A DNA stretch of 58,851 nt from Lachnospiraceae bacterium (GCA_015057435.1 SVEJ01000015.1:1-58851), one strand, 5' to 3'. Shown: positions 1-8,444, numbered from the stretch's first letter. Notes: generated by a model from the sequence alone, not told the origin. Numbers and translations: made by a program.

Positions 1-23
1 TTACACGGCTTTTTCTTTTGTCA

Positions 24-42
24 AAACGAAACGGTTTCGTTT
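24..42. promoter_or_regulatory. 19-bp perfect palindrome, possible operator
   Basis: Arms AAACGAAAC and GTTTCGTTT flank one central G. Symmetry of this kind is typical of LacI/GntR-class operators. It lies about 110 bp upstream of the putative purH promoter and may instead belong to a gene left of the window. A related palindrome with the same AACGAAA/TTTCGTT half-sites occurs at 58558-58579. Confidence 0.4.
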
Positions 43-150
43 AGGAATAATATAGATATAAATGTGTTTGTCAGACTAAATGCTACAACCACATTTTAAG
101 GATGCGTTTAGTTTGTCAAATAACAGCCTTCAAAAACAGGGTATTATTCA

Positions 151-179
151 TTTACAGATTTTATGAAAAGTGGTATCAT
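151..179 (+). promoter_or_regulatory. Putative purH promoter
   Basis: TTTACA (151-156) and TATCAT (174-179) are separated by 17 bp, close to the sigma-A consensus. The start site would fall near 186, leaving a leader of about 45 nt with no room for a riboswitch. Confidence 0.45.
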
Positions 180-230
180 ATTGGTAAGTACGTGTAGATA
201 AGATTTGCACAAAGATTTAGGAGGAATAAT

Positions 231-1784
231 ATGAGAGCATTAATCAGCGTATCAGACAAAACAGGTATTGTAGAATTGGCAAAGGAACTTACTGCCCTTG
301 GCATTGAAATAATTTCTACAGGTGGAACTTACAACAAGCTTAAGGAAGAAGGAATTGAAGCGATTGAGATTTCTGATTTGACAGGTTTTCCGGAATGCTT
401 GGACGGACGTGTGAAGACATTGCATCCAAAGGTGCATGCCGGCCTTTTGGCAATGCGTTCTAATGCGGAACACATGAAAACGTTAGAGGAACTTGGAATT
501 GACACGATTGATTTTGTGATTGTTAATTTATATCCATTTAAGCAAACAGTATTAAAGCCGGGTGTGACAAGAGAGGATTGCGTGGAGAATATCGATATTG
601 GTGGTCCTACTATGATTCGTGCAGCTGCTAAGAATTATCAGGATGTAGCAGTTGTGGTTGATCCGGCTGATTATGAGAAGGTTCTTTCAGAGTTGAAAGA
701 GAATGGTTCTGTATCATTAGATACAAAGTTCTATTTGATGGGTAAGGTATTCGAGCATACAGCTAATTATGATGCTATGATTAATAATTATCTTAGAAGT
801 GAAAGAGGAGATACTTCTTGGCCGAATACATTAACACTTACTTTCGAGAAAGTTCAGGAGATGCGTTATGGTGAGAATGGTCACCAACCGGCAGCATTTT
901 ATAGAGAAATTGCTAATCTTAAGGGTTCTTTAACCGGAGCAAAACAGCTTCATGGTAAGGAGTTATCTTATAATAATATTAATGATACCAATGGTGCATT
1001 AGAGTTATTGAAGGAGTTTGATGAGCCAACTGTTGTTGGATGTAAGCATGGAAATCCATGTGGTGTTGGTTCGGCAGATACAATCTATAAGGCTTGGAGA
1101 AAGGCTTATGAGGCAGATGAGACTTCAATCTTTGGTGGTATTGTAGTTGCTAACGGAACGATTGAAGAGGATATGGCAAAAGATATTTCTGAGATGTTTA
1201 TGGAGGTTGTTGTTGCGCCTGCATATACAGATAAAGCGTTAGAAATTCTTTCAGCAAAGAAGAATATCAGATTATTACAGTTAGATGATATTAAAGAGAA
1301 ACAGCCTGCCGGTGCACTTGATATGAAGAAAGTGAATGGTGGTATGGTTGTTCAGACGATTGATAGCGAGTTGTATAATGAGGAAGATTTGAAAGTTGTA
1401 ACAAAGAGACAGCCGACAGAAGCTGAGATGGAAGATCTTAAGTTTGCTTGGAAAGTTGTTAAATACGTGAAGTCTAATGGTATTGCTTATGCAAAGGATA
1501 AGCAGACAGTAGGTATCGGACCTGGACAGGTTAACCGTATCTGGGCTACAGAACAGGGTATTGAGCACGCAAGAACTCAGATTGGTGAAGATGCAATCAA
1601 AGGTGCGGTAATGGCGTCTGATGCATTTTTCCCATTTGATGATTGTGTTGAAGCTGCTGCTAAGGCAGGTATTACAGCAATCATTCAGCCGGGTGGAGCA
1701 ATGAGAGATCAGTTATCCATTGACAAAGCTGACGAATATGGAATTGCAATGGTGTTTACAGGAATGAGACATTTTAGGCACTAA
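231..1784 (+). CDS. purH: Bifunctional AICAR formyltransferase / IMP cyclohydrolase
   Basis: Catalyses the last two steps of de novo IMP synthesis in the cytoplasm: formylation of AICAR with 10-formyl-THF, then ring closure. The 517-residue product has the normal length. The N-terminal MGS-like cyclohydrolase domain (about 1-150) starts RALISVSDKTG and contains DGRVKTLHPKVHAG and IDIGGPTMIRAAAKN. The AICAR transformylase domain follows (RYGENGHQPAAFY, KHGNPCGVG, FPFDD, IIQPGGAMRD near the C-terminus). AGGAGG sits 7 nt before the ATG. No other purine genes are visible, so it appears detached from a pur operon or lies at the end of one outside the window. Confidence 0.97.
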   Translation: MRALISVSDKTGIVELAKELTALGIEIISTGGTYNKLKEEGIEAIEISDLTGFPECLDGRVKTLHPKVHAGLLAMRSNAEHMKTLEELGIDTIDFVIVNLYPFKQTVLKPGVTREDCVENIDIGGPTMIRAAAKNYQDVAVVVDPADYEKVLSELKENGSVSLDTKFYLMGKVFEHTANYDAMINNYLRSERGDTSWPNTLTLTFEKVQEMRYGENGHQPAAFYREIANLKGSLTGAKQLHGKELSYNNINDTNGALELLKEFDEPTVVGCKHGNPCGVGSADTIYKAWRKAYEADETSIFGGIVVANGTIEEDMAKDISEMFMEVVVAPAYTDKALEILSAKKNIRLLQLDDIKEKQPAGALDMKKVNGGMVVQTIDSELYNEEDLKVVTKRQPTEAEMEDLKFAWKVVKYVKSNGIAYAKDKQTVGIGPGQVNRIWATEQGIEHARTQIGEDAIKGAVMASDAFFPFDDCVEAAAKAGITAIIQPGGAMRDQLSIDKADEYGIAMVFTGMRHFRH

Positions 1785-1786
1785 AA

Positions 1787-1847
1787 TCCGTCAAGCGGAT
1801 ATATCTCGTGTAAGCTTGCTTACAAAGAGATGTATCCATTTGACGGA
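1787..1847 (+). repeat. 61-nt long hairpin after purH
   Basis: An almost continuous foldback begins 2 nt after the purH stop. The outer arms TCCGTCA (1787-1793) and TGACGGA (1841-1847) pair, continue through CGGATATATCTC against GAGATGTATCC with G-U pairs, and end in a TAAGC/GCTTA tip. No T-tract follows, so it is not a classical intrinsic terminator. It may be an mRNA-stabilising or processing structure, or a REP-like dispersed element. Confidence 0.6.
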
Positions 1848-2022
1848 CTAAACTCTATGAGCATGTAGCTCGATAGAGCGGAATGCGAATAGAGTTGTGC
1901 AATTGCGAGATGCCTGAATCCTTAGCGAGAGAATCGAGCTTAGTATGAAGGTATGCAAAGCAGTGCGGAGCACGAAGCAATTGTATTTTAGTGAAAAAAT
2001 TAAATTATTTGGGAGGTTATAT
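1848..2022 (+). other. Structured purH-glgB spacer with competing hairpins
   Basis: No gene is supported here. Segment 1853-1858 (CTCTAT) can pair with 1873-1878 as part of a compact hairpin with a GAGC/GCTC inner stem, or with the inverted copy at 1889-1896 (AACTCTAT against ATAGAGTT). The two pairings exclude each other, as in attenuator leaders, but no terminator follows. The rest resembles repetitive intergenic DNA. The glgB frame stays open back to 1945 without a ribosome binding site. Confidence 0.4.
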
Positions 2023-4338
2023 ATGAACGTTAAGATAGAACAGTGGATGAACTGGATACTATACGATGAGCTTATGGAGGGCAAGATTAACGCACCTAAG
2101 CATATCCTTGGTAATCATGATTATGGTGAAGGTCAGATGATTACCGCATATAAGCCACATTCTGTAAACTGCAAGGTGATTGCACCAACCGGAAAGACAG
2201 AGTATGACATGGAGAAGATAGATGATAGAGGTTTTTATGCACTTTATCTTCCTAAGAAAAAATTTGTTGGCAATAAGTATCGTCTGGTTACTTCGTATCA
2301 GGATGGTTCTACAGTGATTGCTGCAGATCCATATAGTTTTGATGGACAGCTTGGCGAGCTTGATGTTCATTTGTTTTCAGAAGGTAATCACTGGGATATT
2401 TATAAGAAACTTGGTGCGCATCCGATGAAGATTGACGGCGTGTCCGGTACATATTTTGCTGTATGGGCACCACGTGCAAGACGTGTTTCTGTAGTAGGCG
2501 ATTTCAATATGTGGGATGCAGCGTTGCATCCAATGCAGATTACAAGTACCGGTGGATTTTTTGAATTGTTTATTCCGGATGTGGGAGAAGATGCAGTTTA
2601 TAAGTTTAACATTTTAACCAGATATGGCGAGGAGATTTTCAAATCAGATCCGTTTGGAAATTGTGCGCAGTTCCGTCCGGATAATGCCTCAGTGGTTAAG
2701 GATATTACCAAATATCGTTGGAAAGACGATGATTGGATGGAAACACGTAGAAAGACAAGTCGTAATGATGCGATGAGAAAGCCAATGGCAATCTACGAGA
2801 TGCATCTTGGCTCTTGGAAAAAGCGTGTGGAGGATGATGATAACGGATTCTATACCTATAGAGAATTAGCTCCGATGGTTGCAGATTATGTAAAAGATAT
2901 GGGATATACTCACATTGAGTTGATGGGTATTGCAGAGTATCCTTTTGATGGTTCATGGGGATATCAGGTAACTAATTATTACGCTCCGACCAGAAGATAT
3001 GGTGATCCGGAGGATTTCATGTATTTTGTAGACTACATGCATAAGAATGGTATCAGCGTGATTTTGGACTGGGTACCGGCTCATTTTCCAAGAGATGCGC
3101 ACGGATTAGGAAAGTTTGATGGAATGCCATTATTTGAGCATCCAGACAGCAGAAGAGGAGAACATCCTGATTGGGGTACTTACATCTTTGATTTTGGAAG
3201 AACAGAAGTATCTAATTTCTTGATTGCAAATGCGTTGTTCTGGGCAAAGGAATACCACGTGGATGCACTTCGTGTAGATGCGGTTGCATCTATGCTTTAT
3301 CTTGATTACGGTAAGCAGGATGGTAACTGGTTGCCTAATGAAGATGGCGGCAATGAGAATTATGATGCAATTAAGCTTCTTATGAAGTTGAATCAGACGA
3401 TTGAAGAACAGGAGCCGGGTGTATTTGTTATTGCTGAAGAATCTACATCATGGGCAGGTGTAACTGCACCAACATCTATGGATGGTTTGGGATTTTTATT
3501 CAAATGGAACATGGGATGGATGAATGACTTTATTGAGTATATGAAGCTTGATCCATATTTCAGACAGTTTAATCATAATCGCCTTACATTTAGTTTGATG
3601 TATGCATATTCGGAGAATTTCATTTTAGTAATGTCTCATGATGAAGTAGTACATTTGAAGTGTTCTATGCTTAATAAAATGCCGGGATTGCATGATGATA
3701 AGTTTGCAAACCTTCGTACGGCTTATGGATTTATGTACGGGCATCCGGGTAAGAAATTACTGTTCATGGGTCAAGAGTTTGCACAGCTTCGTGAGTGGAG
3801 TGAAGCGAGAAGCCTTGATTGGTTCTTGATGGATGGTGAGGATGCAGAAAGTCACAAGGGCATCCAGAACTATGTGAAGGCATTGAATAAGTTATATAAT
3901 GAGAATGACGCAATGTATTACAATGACCAGGATCCAATGGGATTTGAATGGATTAATTGTAATGATCCACAGAGCAGTATTGTATCATTTATTCGTAGAG
4001 GTTCTACAGCGAAGAAACAGTTGTTATTCGTAAGTAATTTTACACCGATGGACCGTGATGGATTTATCGTTGGTGTACCATGTGCCGGTAAATATACAGA
4101 GGTGCTGAACTCTGATGCGGTAGAATTCGGTGGAAAGGGAAGAATTAATGCGACACCAGTTAAGGCCGTCAATGAGCCTTGGGATGACAGAGAGCATTCT
4201 ATTTCAATTCATTTACCACCACTTTCAACCGTAGTGTTTGAGTATGATTACAAGGAACCTGTAAAAAAAGCTCCTGTAAAGAGTACAGCGAAGAAGACAC
4301 CTGCGAAGAAGAGTGTAAGCAAGAAGAGTGAGAAATAG
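2023..4338 (+). CDS. glgB: 1,4-alpha-glucan branching enzyme, GH13
   Basis: Introduces alpha-1,6 branches into glycogen by cleaving an alpha-1,4 chain and transferring it. 771 residues from the ATG at 2023, chosen because GGGAGG lies at 2011-2016; the open frame upstream to 1945 has no such site. A CBM48-type domain lies near 140-230 (GTYFAVWAPRA, VVGDFNMWD), followed by the GH13 barrel with nucleophile D419 in LRVDAVASM, acid/base E472 in VIAEEST and D540 in MSHDEVVH. The C-terminal end (about 744-771) is an unusual Lys/Pro/Ala tail of KKAPVK/KKTPAKK type resembling a histone H1 tail. No other glg genes are adjacent; co-transcription with purH is possible. Ends in the terminator at 4384. Confidence 0.96.
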   Translation: MNVKIEQWMNWILYDELMEGKINAPKHILGNHDYGEGQMITAYKPHSVNCKVIAPTGKTEYDMEKIDDRGFYALYLPKKKFVGNKYRLVTSYQDGSTVIAADPYSFDGQLGELDVHLFSEGNHWDIYKKLGAHPMKIDGVSGTYFAVWAPRARRVSVVGDFNMWDAALHPMQITSTGGFFELFIPDVGEDAVYKFNILTRYGEEIFKSDPFGNCAQFRPDNASVVKDITKYRWKDDDWMETRRKTSRNDAMRKPMAIYEMHLGSWKKRVEDDDNGFYTYRELAPMVADYVKDMGYTHIELMGIAEYPFDGSWGYQVTNYYAPTRRYGDPEDFMYFVDYMHKNGISVILDWVPAHFPRDAHGLGKFDGMPLFEHPDSRRGEHPDWGTYIFDFGRTEVSNFLIANALFWAKEYHVDALRVDAVASMLYLDYGKQDGNWLPNEDGGNENYDAIKLLMKLNQTIEEQEPGVFVIAEESTSWAGVTAPTSMDGLGFLFKWNMGWMNDFIEYMKLDPYFRQFNHNRLTFSLMYAYSENFILVMSHDEVVHLKCSMLNKMPGLHDDKFANLRTAYGFMYGHPGKKLLFMGQEFAQLREWSEARSLDWFLMDGEDAESHKGIQNYVKALNKLYNENDAMYYNDQDPMGFEWINCNDPQSSIVSFIRRGSTAKKQLLFVSNFTPMDRDGFIVGVPCAGKYTEVLNSDAVEFGGKGRINATPVKAVNEPWDDREHSISIHLPPLSTVVFEYDYKEPVKKAPVKSTAKKTPAKKSVSKKSEK

Positions 4339-4383
4339 GTTTTGTTAAATGTTTCAACAAGTAACTACATTGTCAAATAATAT

Positions 4384-4415
4384 AAAGACACCTTGTGAAC
4401 AGGGTGTCTTTGTTC
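4384..4415 (+). terminator. Intrinsic terminator of glgB
   Basis: AAAGACACC (4384-4392) pairs with GGTGTCTTT (4403-4411) around a 10-nt loop and runs into a short T-rich tail. Confidence 0.8.
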
Positions 4416-4534
4416 TATATGTGTAATTATTTCTAAAAATTAGAAGAATGCAACGATTTCTTTACGAGAGTTGTATTATTTGCAGAGGGCATATGATGCA
4501 TATGAAAATTAAAATGAGGAGAGGTATATGAGAA

Positions 4535-5284
4535 ATGAAAGGAAATAATATGTTTAAGTTGCTATGTCTCTTGCAGGTTTGGGTGGTTATAGCATTGGTT
4601 CGATATTGTGTAGTGTTAGGAGAACAAAGCAAATTGTTTCAAGATGTAGATGAATTTTTACCGGCAAAAGCTACTTGTATTGAATCAGACAGAAGAAGAT
4701 ACGGTTCTTATAGAAATCGACGTACGAGATATAATAATACATACCGCTATACAGTCAATGAACAGACATATACGGTGACATATTATAGTGAGAGATGGAG
4801 GGGTAGTGATAAGGTTTTATATTATAATCCTACTAATCCTAACGTTGTTTCAAAGTATAGTAGTTATGCAGATGCTGCAACCGGTAATGCGATATGGATT
4901 ATATTTGTGGTAATCGGGCAAAGTGTGATTATATTCTTTGCGGTAAAAGCCACGCGCGGACAGAATGCATATCAAGAACAATCAGTAGGCGTTGTGTTGG
5001 GGGATGATTTTCAATTCGATATGAATAATGACGCGAGTCCCTACACAGACAGAATCTCTTCTTCACAGAAAGAGGAGACGCAAGAAAAAGAAACAATAGC
5101 GTTTCCGGGATGGAATTCGGAAGGAAAAGTGGAATCAATACCATTTCGTCCAAGTAAAACGATAACGGAATCGAATCAAACAGACGATGTAGAGACAATT
5201 GCTTTTACCAGAAGTACAAAACCTAAGGATGATTTCGTTTTGTATACAGAAGAGGAATACAAGCAGATGCAAAAAGAGAAATAA
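4535..5284 (+). CDS. Two-TM membrane protein, DUF3592-like
   Basis: A 249-residue protein of unknown function. One hydrophobic segment lies near residues 7-26 (LLCLLQVWVVIALVRY) and another near 119-140 (IWIIFVVIGQSVIIFFAV). Between them is an Arg/Tyr-rich domain (YRYTVNEQTYTVTYYSERW) with the layout of DUF3592 proteins, where a small beta domain sits between two helices. The C-terminal 110 residues are polar and probably cytoplasmic. AGGAGAGG (4517-4524) is 10 nt before this ATG; an alternative ATG at 4550 has its own AAAGGA, and a 6-codon ORF (MRNERK) starts at 4528 between them. The 148-residue gene at 12587 has the same architecture. Monocistronic by flanking terminators. Confidence 0.75.
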   Translation: MKGNNMFKLLCLLQVWVVIALVRYCVVLGEQSKLFQDVDEFLPAKATCIESDRRRYGSYRNRRTRYNNTYRYTVNEQTYTVTYYSERWRGSDKVLYYNPTNPNVVSKYSSYADAATGNAIWIIFVVIGQSVIIFFAVKATRGQNAYQEQSVGVVLGDDFQFDMNNDASPYTDRISSSQKEETQEKETIAFPGWNSEGKVESIPFRPSKTITESNQTDDVETIAFTRSTKPKDDFVLYTEEEYKQMQKEK

Positions 5285-5291
5285 TGAGATG

Positions 5292-5318
5292 AAAAAACAG
5301 GCGTTTTGCCTGTTTTTT
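5292..5318 (+). terminator. Intrinsic terminator
   Basis: AAAAAACAGGC pairs with GCCTGTTTTTT around GTTTT. It is followed by T/C and could act in both directions. Confidence 0.85.
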
Positions 5319-5350
5319 CTTTACGTTAATAATGAGCTTTGAAAAAAAGA

Positions 5351-5418
5351 TTGATTTAATACAAATAGAGCATAAAATGTACGTAAATACGAGTTGTGAC
5401 GGATACGCATATACGTAC
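5351..5418 (+). promoter_or_regulatory. Promoter with inverted-repeat operator before the XRE gene
   Basis: TTGATT (5351-5356) and TAAAAT (5373-5378) are spaced 16 bp. Immediately downstream, GTACGTAAATACG (5379-5391) and CGCATATACGTAC (5406-5418) form an imperfect inverted repeat matching at 11 of 13 positions and covering the expected start site. The placement fits autorepression by the XRE protein encoded next. Confidence 0.5.
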
Positions 5419-5434
5419 CATATAGGAGGACAAT

Positions 5435-5806
5435 ATGATAATTAGTGAAAGAATCTTTAAGATATTAAATGAAAAGCATATGTCACAAAGTGCATTTGCG
5501 AAAAAAGTTGGGTTGTTTGGAAGTACGATTAGTGATTGGAAAACCAAGAAGACGAATCCGTCAGCAGATAAAATTATGCGGATTTGTGAGGTGTTAGAAG
5601 TGACGCCAGAACAATTGCTGACTGGAAAAGGGATTGATGAAGACTATGATAAAGCAACTGAAAGTGTTAAAGAGGGTTTTGTGATTACGAATACAGATAA
5701 GCGTATATTAGAGGATTATCATAGCTTGAAGGATGCACAGAGAAAGAGACTTCTAAAGTATATGGAGGCGTTGAAGCAGATAGAGGAGTTGGAAGAGTTG
5801 GAGTAA
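5435..5806 (+). CDS. XRE-family DNA-binding regulator
   Basis: A 123-residue protein with an N-terminal Cro/C1-type helix-turn-helix (about 5-60): ERIFKILNEKHMSQSAFAKKVG, then recognition helix STISDWKTKKTNPSADKI and a closing VTPEQLLTGKG. The C-terminal half (about 85-123) is helical and charged (KDAQRKRLLKYMEALKQIEELEELE), likely for dimerisation. The start has TAGGAGG 7 nt upstream. An inverted repeat in its own promoter suggests autoregulation. Directly downstream lies a decayed ORF6N gene, so it may be a phage- or island-type repressor left behind by a mobile element. Confidence 0.85.
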   Translation: MIISERIFKILNEKHMSQSAFAKKVGLFGSTISDWKTKKTNPSADKIMRICEVLEVTPEQLLTGKGIDEDYDKATESVKEGFVITNTDKRILEDYHSLKDAQRKRLLKYMEALKQIEELEELE

Positions 5807-5843
5807 TGTTTCTAAGTCACAGATTGTGAACGTGCTGTGTTAA

Positions 5844-6668
5844 TTCATAGAGTTTCAAATCAAGACTTTACAAGATGAAAACTTGAAGTCGCAAATTGCG
5901 ACTTCAAGTTGGGGAGGAAAAAGAAAACCGCCATATGCTTTTATTGAACAAGGAATCTACATGCTAGCTACTGTTCTTCGTGGAGAATTAGCAGAGCAAC
6001 AGAGCATTTTTATTATGCGTGCATTTCGCGAAATGCGTCATTACATAAAGCAAAATCAACAGTTTGTCACACAATCGGAGATGCGTTTGGTGACGGCTAG
6101 AGTATCCGAACTGTCGGTGCAAGTCGCAGGCGTTGCTGATCGACAAAAGAAGACAGAACAGAATGTGGAACAGATACAGAAAAGTATCGATATTCTGAAT
6201 AATAATTTTGTGTCTGATAAAGATTATAAGAATTTTGTCATTTATAAAGGACAGAAGTTTGAGGCGGGTGTAGCTTACATTGATATATATCAACAGGCGA
6301 CGACTGGTATTTACGTGGTAGATGATTATGTGAATGTTAAGACATTACAATTGTTGTCGCAGAAGAAGAAAGATGTGGAAGTAATTTTATTTACGGAAAA
6401 TGGTCATGGGAGAAAAGGATTTTTGACTAGCGCAGTGGTAAATGATTTTAATAATGAATATCCAGTGCTTCGCATTAAGCCTAACCCAGATTGTCATGAC
6501 AGATTGATTGTGATAGACTATGGATTAGAAACAGAGCAGGCGTTTCATTGCGGAGCATCCAGTAAGGATGCTGGAAAGAAACTGTGTGCAATTAATAGAC
6601 TGGAAGATTCGTCAATTATACATCCAGTTATTAGCAAGTTGCTGTTAGCACCAGATAAAGTTATATGA
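5844..6668 (+). pseudogene. N-terminally truncated ORF6N / PLD-like protein
   Basis: The readable frame starts after a stop at 5841 and encodes the last part of an ORF6N-type DNA-binding domain (FEFQIKTLQDENLKSQIA, then GGKRKPPYAFIEQGIYMLATVL). A coiled-coil-like linker follows (VSELSVQVAGVADRQKKTEQNVEQIQ), then a C-terminal region resembling phospholipase-D-fold domains of this family (IYKGQKFEAG, CHDRLIVIDYG, FHCGASSKDAGKK). ORF6N proteins occur in phages and islands as antirepressor-like regulators. The first part of the ORF6N domain is missing and no good Shine-Dalgarno site exists, although a TTG at 5883 could give 261 residues. Probably a mobile-element remnant, though a functional short form cannot be excluded. 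Confidence 0.6.
5880..5910. repeat. 31-bp perfect palindrome inside the ORF6N remnant
   Basis: Fifteen-base arms (AACTTGAAGTCGCAA and its complement) flank a central A, all within codons of the ORF6N core. The central 16 bp TCGCAAATTGCGACTT (5889-5904) recurs at 6678-6693, just past the end of the gene. Confidence 0.7.
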
Positions 6669-6677
6669 GTTTTAAAT

Positions 6678-6693
6678 TCGCAAATTGCGACTT
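6678..6693. repeat. Second copy of the 16-bp ORF6N repeat
   Basis: TCGCAAATTGCGACTT is identical to 5889-5904 and in the same orientation, 10 bp after the stop codon of the truncated ORF6N gene. The pair brackets the C-terminal coding part and could be a recombination footprint. Confidence 0.65.
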
Positions 6694-6718
6694 TGAAGAT
6701 ATGGGAAGGTAAATGATT

Positions 6719-7552
6719 ATGGACATCATACTAAAGAAAAATGAAGCAGAGATTAATGAAAATGTAGCCAAAGGGCTTTTAGTCATCTTTGGATGTATAT
6801 TGCTAGTCGCTTTGTTTTGTTGGCTTGGTATATTTGAAATCTATTTTGATATGACAGTAGTTATGTTGTTGGTAGCACTAATCACACTGGTTATACCTGC
6901 TGTTATGATTTTAAAGCTTCATTTTTACAATAGCATTATGAAATATCTTGTTGTTATGGGAACTGCAATTATGGCAGGAACGGCATATGTTTTGTTCACC
7001 TTCCAAGCGGTAATCATTTTTATTGTACCTACTATCATCGCTGGTTTTTATTTGAACAAAAGATTGTTATATTATTCTGGGATTGTATCTGTTTTGTCGA
7101 TTATAGTAGCACATGTTATTACAGGCGTGTATTTACGACAGCCGTGGATAGAACCATTTACCGGAATAGAGGAAATTCTTAGATATGGGGCGGTACCTAG
7201 ATGCCTACAGTATCTAGGATGTTTTTTGCTTATATGCATGATGACGAATCGGTATATGCAAATTATTTTACAGATTGTTCCAAGAACGAGTGATTTATCG
7301 AAGAATAGCGCTACAGAAGTAACGGAGGACGAGCAAGCCTTTCGTGCAATATTACAGGAATTGACAGAACGGGAACAGTCAGTTTTTATGTTGCTAGTTG
7401 GTGGGTATACGAATATGCAGATTGCAGATCAATTATGTTTGTCCAATGGAACCGTTAAGAATTACATATCCACCATTTATGAGAAGATAGGAACCAAAGA
7501 AAGAAACGCTTTAATTATGAAATATAGTAGGTTTGTAAAAGAAAATGACTAA
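6719..7552 (+). CDS. Membrane-embedded LuxR-type regulator
   Basis: A 277-residue protein with about six predicted membrane segments in the first 175 residues (for example GLLVIFGCILLVALFCWLGIF and IIFIVPTIIAGFYL), then a cytoplasmic LuxR/GerE helix-turn-helix near 212-270 (LTEREQSVFMLLVGGYTNMQ and LSNGTVKNYISTIYEKIGTKER). No receiver domain is present, so the signal is presumably sensed through the membrane part. GGGAAGG (6703-6709) suits the ATG at 6719; the ATG at 6713 is an alternative. The next gene, 95 bp downstream, encodes a membrane-anchored peptidase, so the two may form a sensing unit; this is inferred from proximity only. Confidence 0.85.
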   Translation: MDIILKKNEAEINENVAKGLLVIFGCILLVALFCWLGIFEIYFDMTVVMLLVALITLVIPAVMILKLHFYNSIMKYLVVMGTAIMAGTAYVLFTFQAVIIFIVPTIIAGFYLNKRLLYYSGIVSVLSIIVAHVITGVYLRQPWIEPFTGIEEILRYGAVPRCLQYLGCFLLICMMTNRYMQIILQIVPRTSDLSKNSATEVTEDEQAFRAILQELTEREQSVFMLLVGGYTNMQIADQLCLSNGTVKNYISTIYEKIGTKERNALIMKYSRFVKEND

Positions 7553-7647
7553 AGTCATATAAAGAAATGACCACGGTAACTTCCTTTTTTGTGCAGTTTT
7601 TATACACTGACTGTGTAAATGAACACAAAGAAGGAGGTTTTTCTATT

Positions 7648-8412
7648 ATGAAGAAAAAAATAAGAAAAGGGATATTCATAGGTATGGGAATTTTGATTGG
7701 AGGTATGGTTATCAATTTTATTCCTACATTTTCTTTGGAGACAAAAGAGATGAAGCAATTCCATGGTAAGTGGGTCGATGTCTACTATGAAACAGAAAAA
7801 GCAGTAGCTAAGGATGTATTTGATTATGCAGATTCAAAAACAGAAGATATTGGAAAACAGTTAGGATTTTCTGAAAAGCCGGATGTAAATGTATATATCT
7901 ATAATAATCAAGAAACGATGCAGACAAAAAAATATGGATACGTTGCGCCACTATTAGGACTCGATTGGTATATTGGTGATAATATTGGGACGAATGTCAT
8001 TTTGACGTCTCCTGCAAATCCAGGAAAAGTACATACTTATGATAATAATAAATATGCAGTATTACATGAAATTGTTCACGCATATGTTAGTGTTATCAAT
8101 GAAGATATTGATTTGTGGTTAACAGAAGGAATGGCGCTTTATTTGAGTAATGGTGAACCATTTTATAAAGAATATGTAGAGTCACATCCAATACCGACTT
8201 ATCGAGACACCTGTTCCAATAATCCGCTTGCTTTTTCTGATTGTGGTGGATATACGTTTGCTCATACCTATATTGAGTATTTGGATAATGCATATGGATG
8301 GGATAAGGTTTTACAGCTAATAGAAACAGAAAATTACGAAGAATGCGTTGGTAAGTCCCGAAAAGAAATATATGATGAATGGGTAAAATATATTAATAAT
8401 TATCCTCGATAA
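7648..8412 (+). CDS. Membrane-anchored gluzincin (peptidase MA-like)
   Basis: A 254-residue protein. A single N-terminal hydrophobic anchor (residues 8-29, GIFIGMGILIGGMVINFIP) is followed by an extracytoplasmic domain. Zinc motif HEIVH is at 140-144 and E160 in WLTEGMALYL gives the HExxH...E gluzincin pattern of the peptidase MA family, so a zinc metallopeptidase is expected. The ATG at 7648 follows AAGGAGG (7631-7637) at ideal distance; an in-frame extension to 7567 has no site. Substrate unknown. It may act with the membrane LuxR regulator upstream. A strong terminator follows. Confidence 0.8.
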   Translation: MKKKIRKGIFIGMGILIGGMVINFIPTFSLETKEMKQFHGKWVDVYYETEKAVAKDVFDYADSKTEDIGKQLGFSEKPDVNVYIYNNQETMQTKKYGYVAPLLGLDWYIGDNIGTNVILTSPANPGKVHTYDNNKYAVLHEIVHAYVSVINEDIDLWLTEGMALYLSNGEPFYKEYVESHPIPTYRDTCSNNPLAFSDCGGYTFAHTYIEYLDNAYGWDKVLQLIETENYEECVGKSRKEIYDEWVKYINNYPR

Positions 8413-8444
8413 AGTAATCTATTGTTTATCGTGCAATATCACAA

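Noticed and set aside
1281-1568. Minus-strand ORFs inside purH (and similar antisense ORFs inside typA, ppk1, the kinase and others)
   Set aside because: Shadow frames of well-supported genes, with no start signals and amino-acid composition dictated by the opposite codons.
1945-2022. N-terminal extension of glgB to the ATG at 1945
   Set aside because: No Shine-Dalgarno site, unusual residues for the family, and a strong site directly before 2023.
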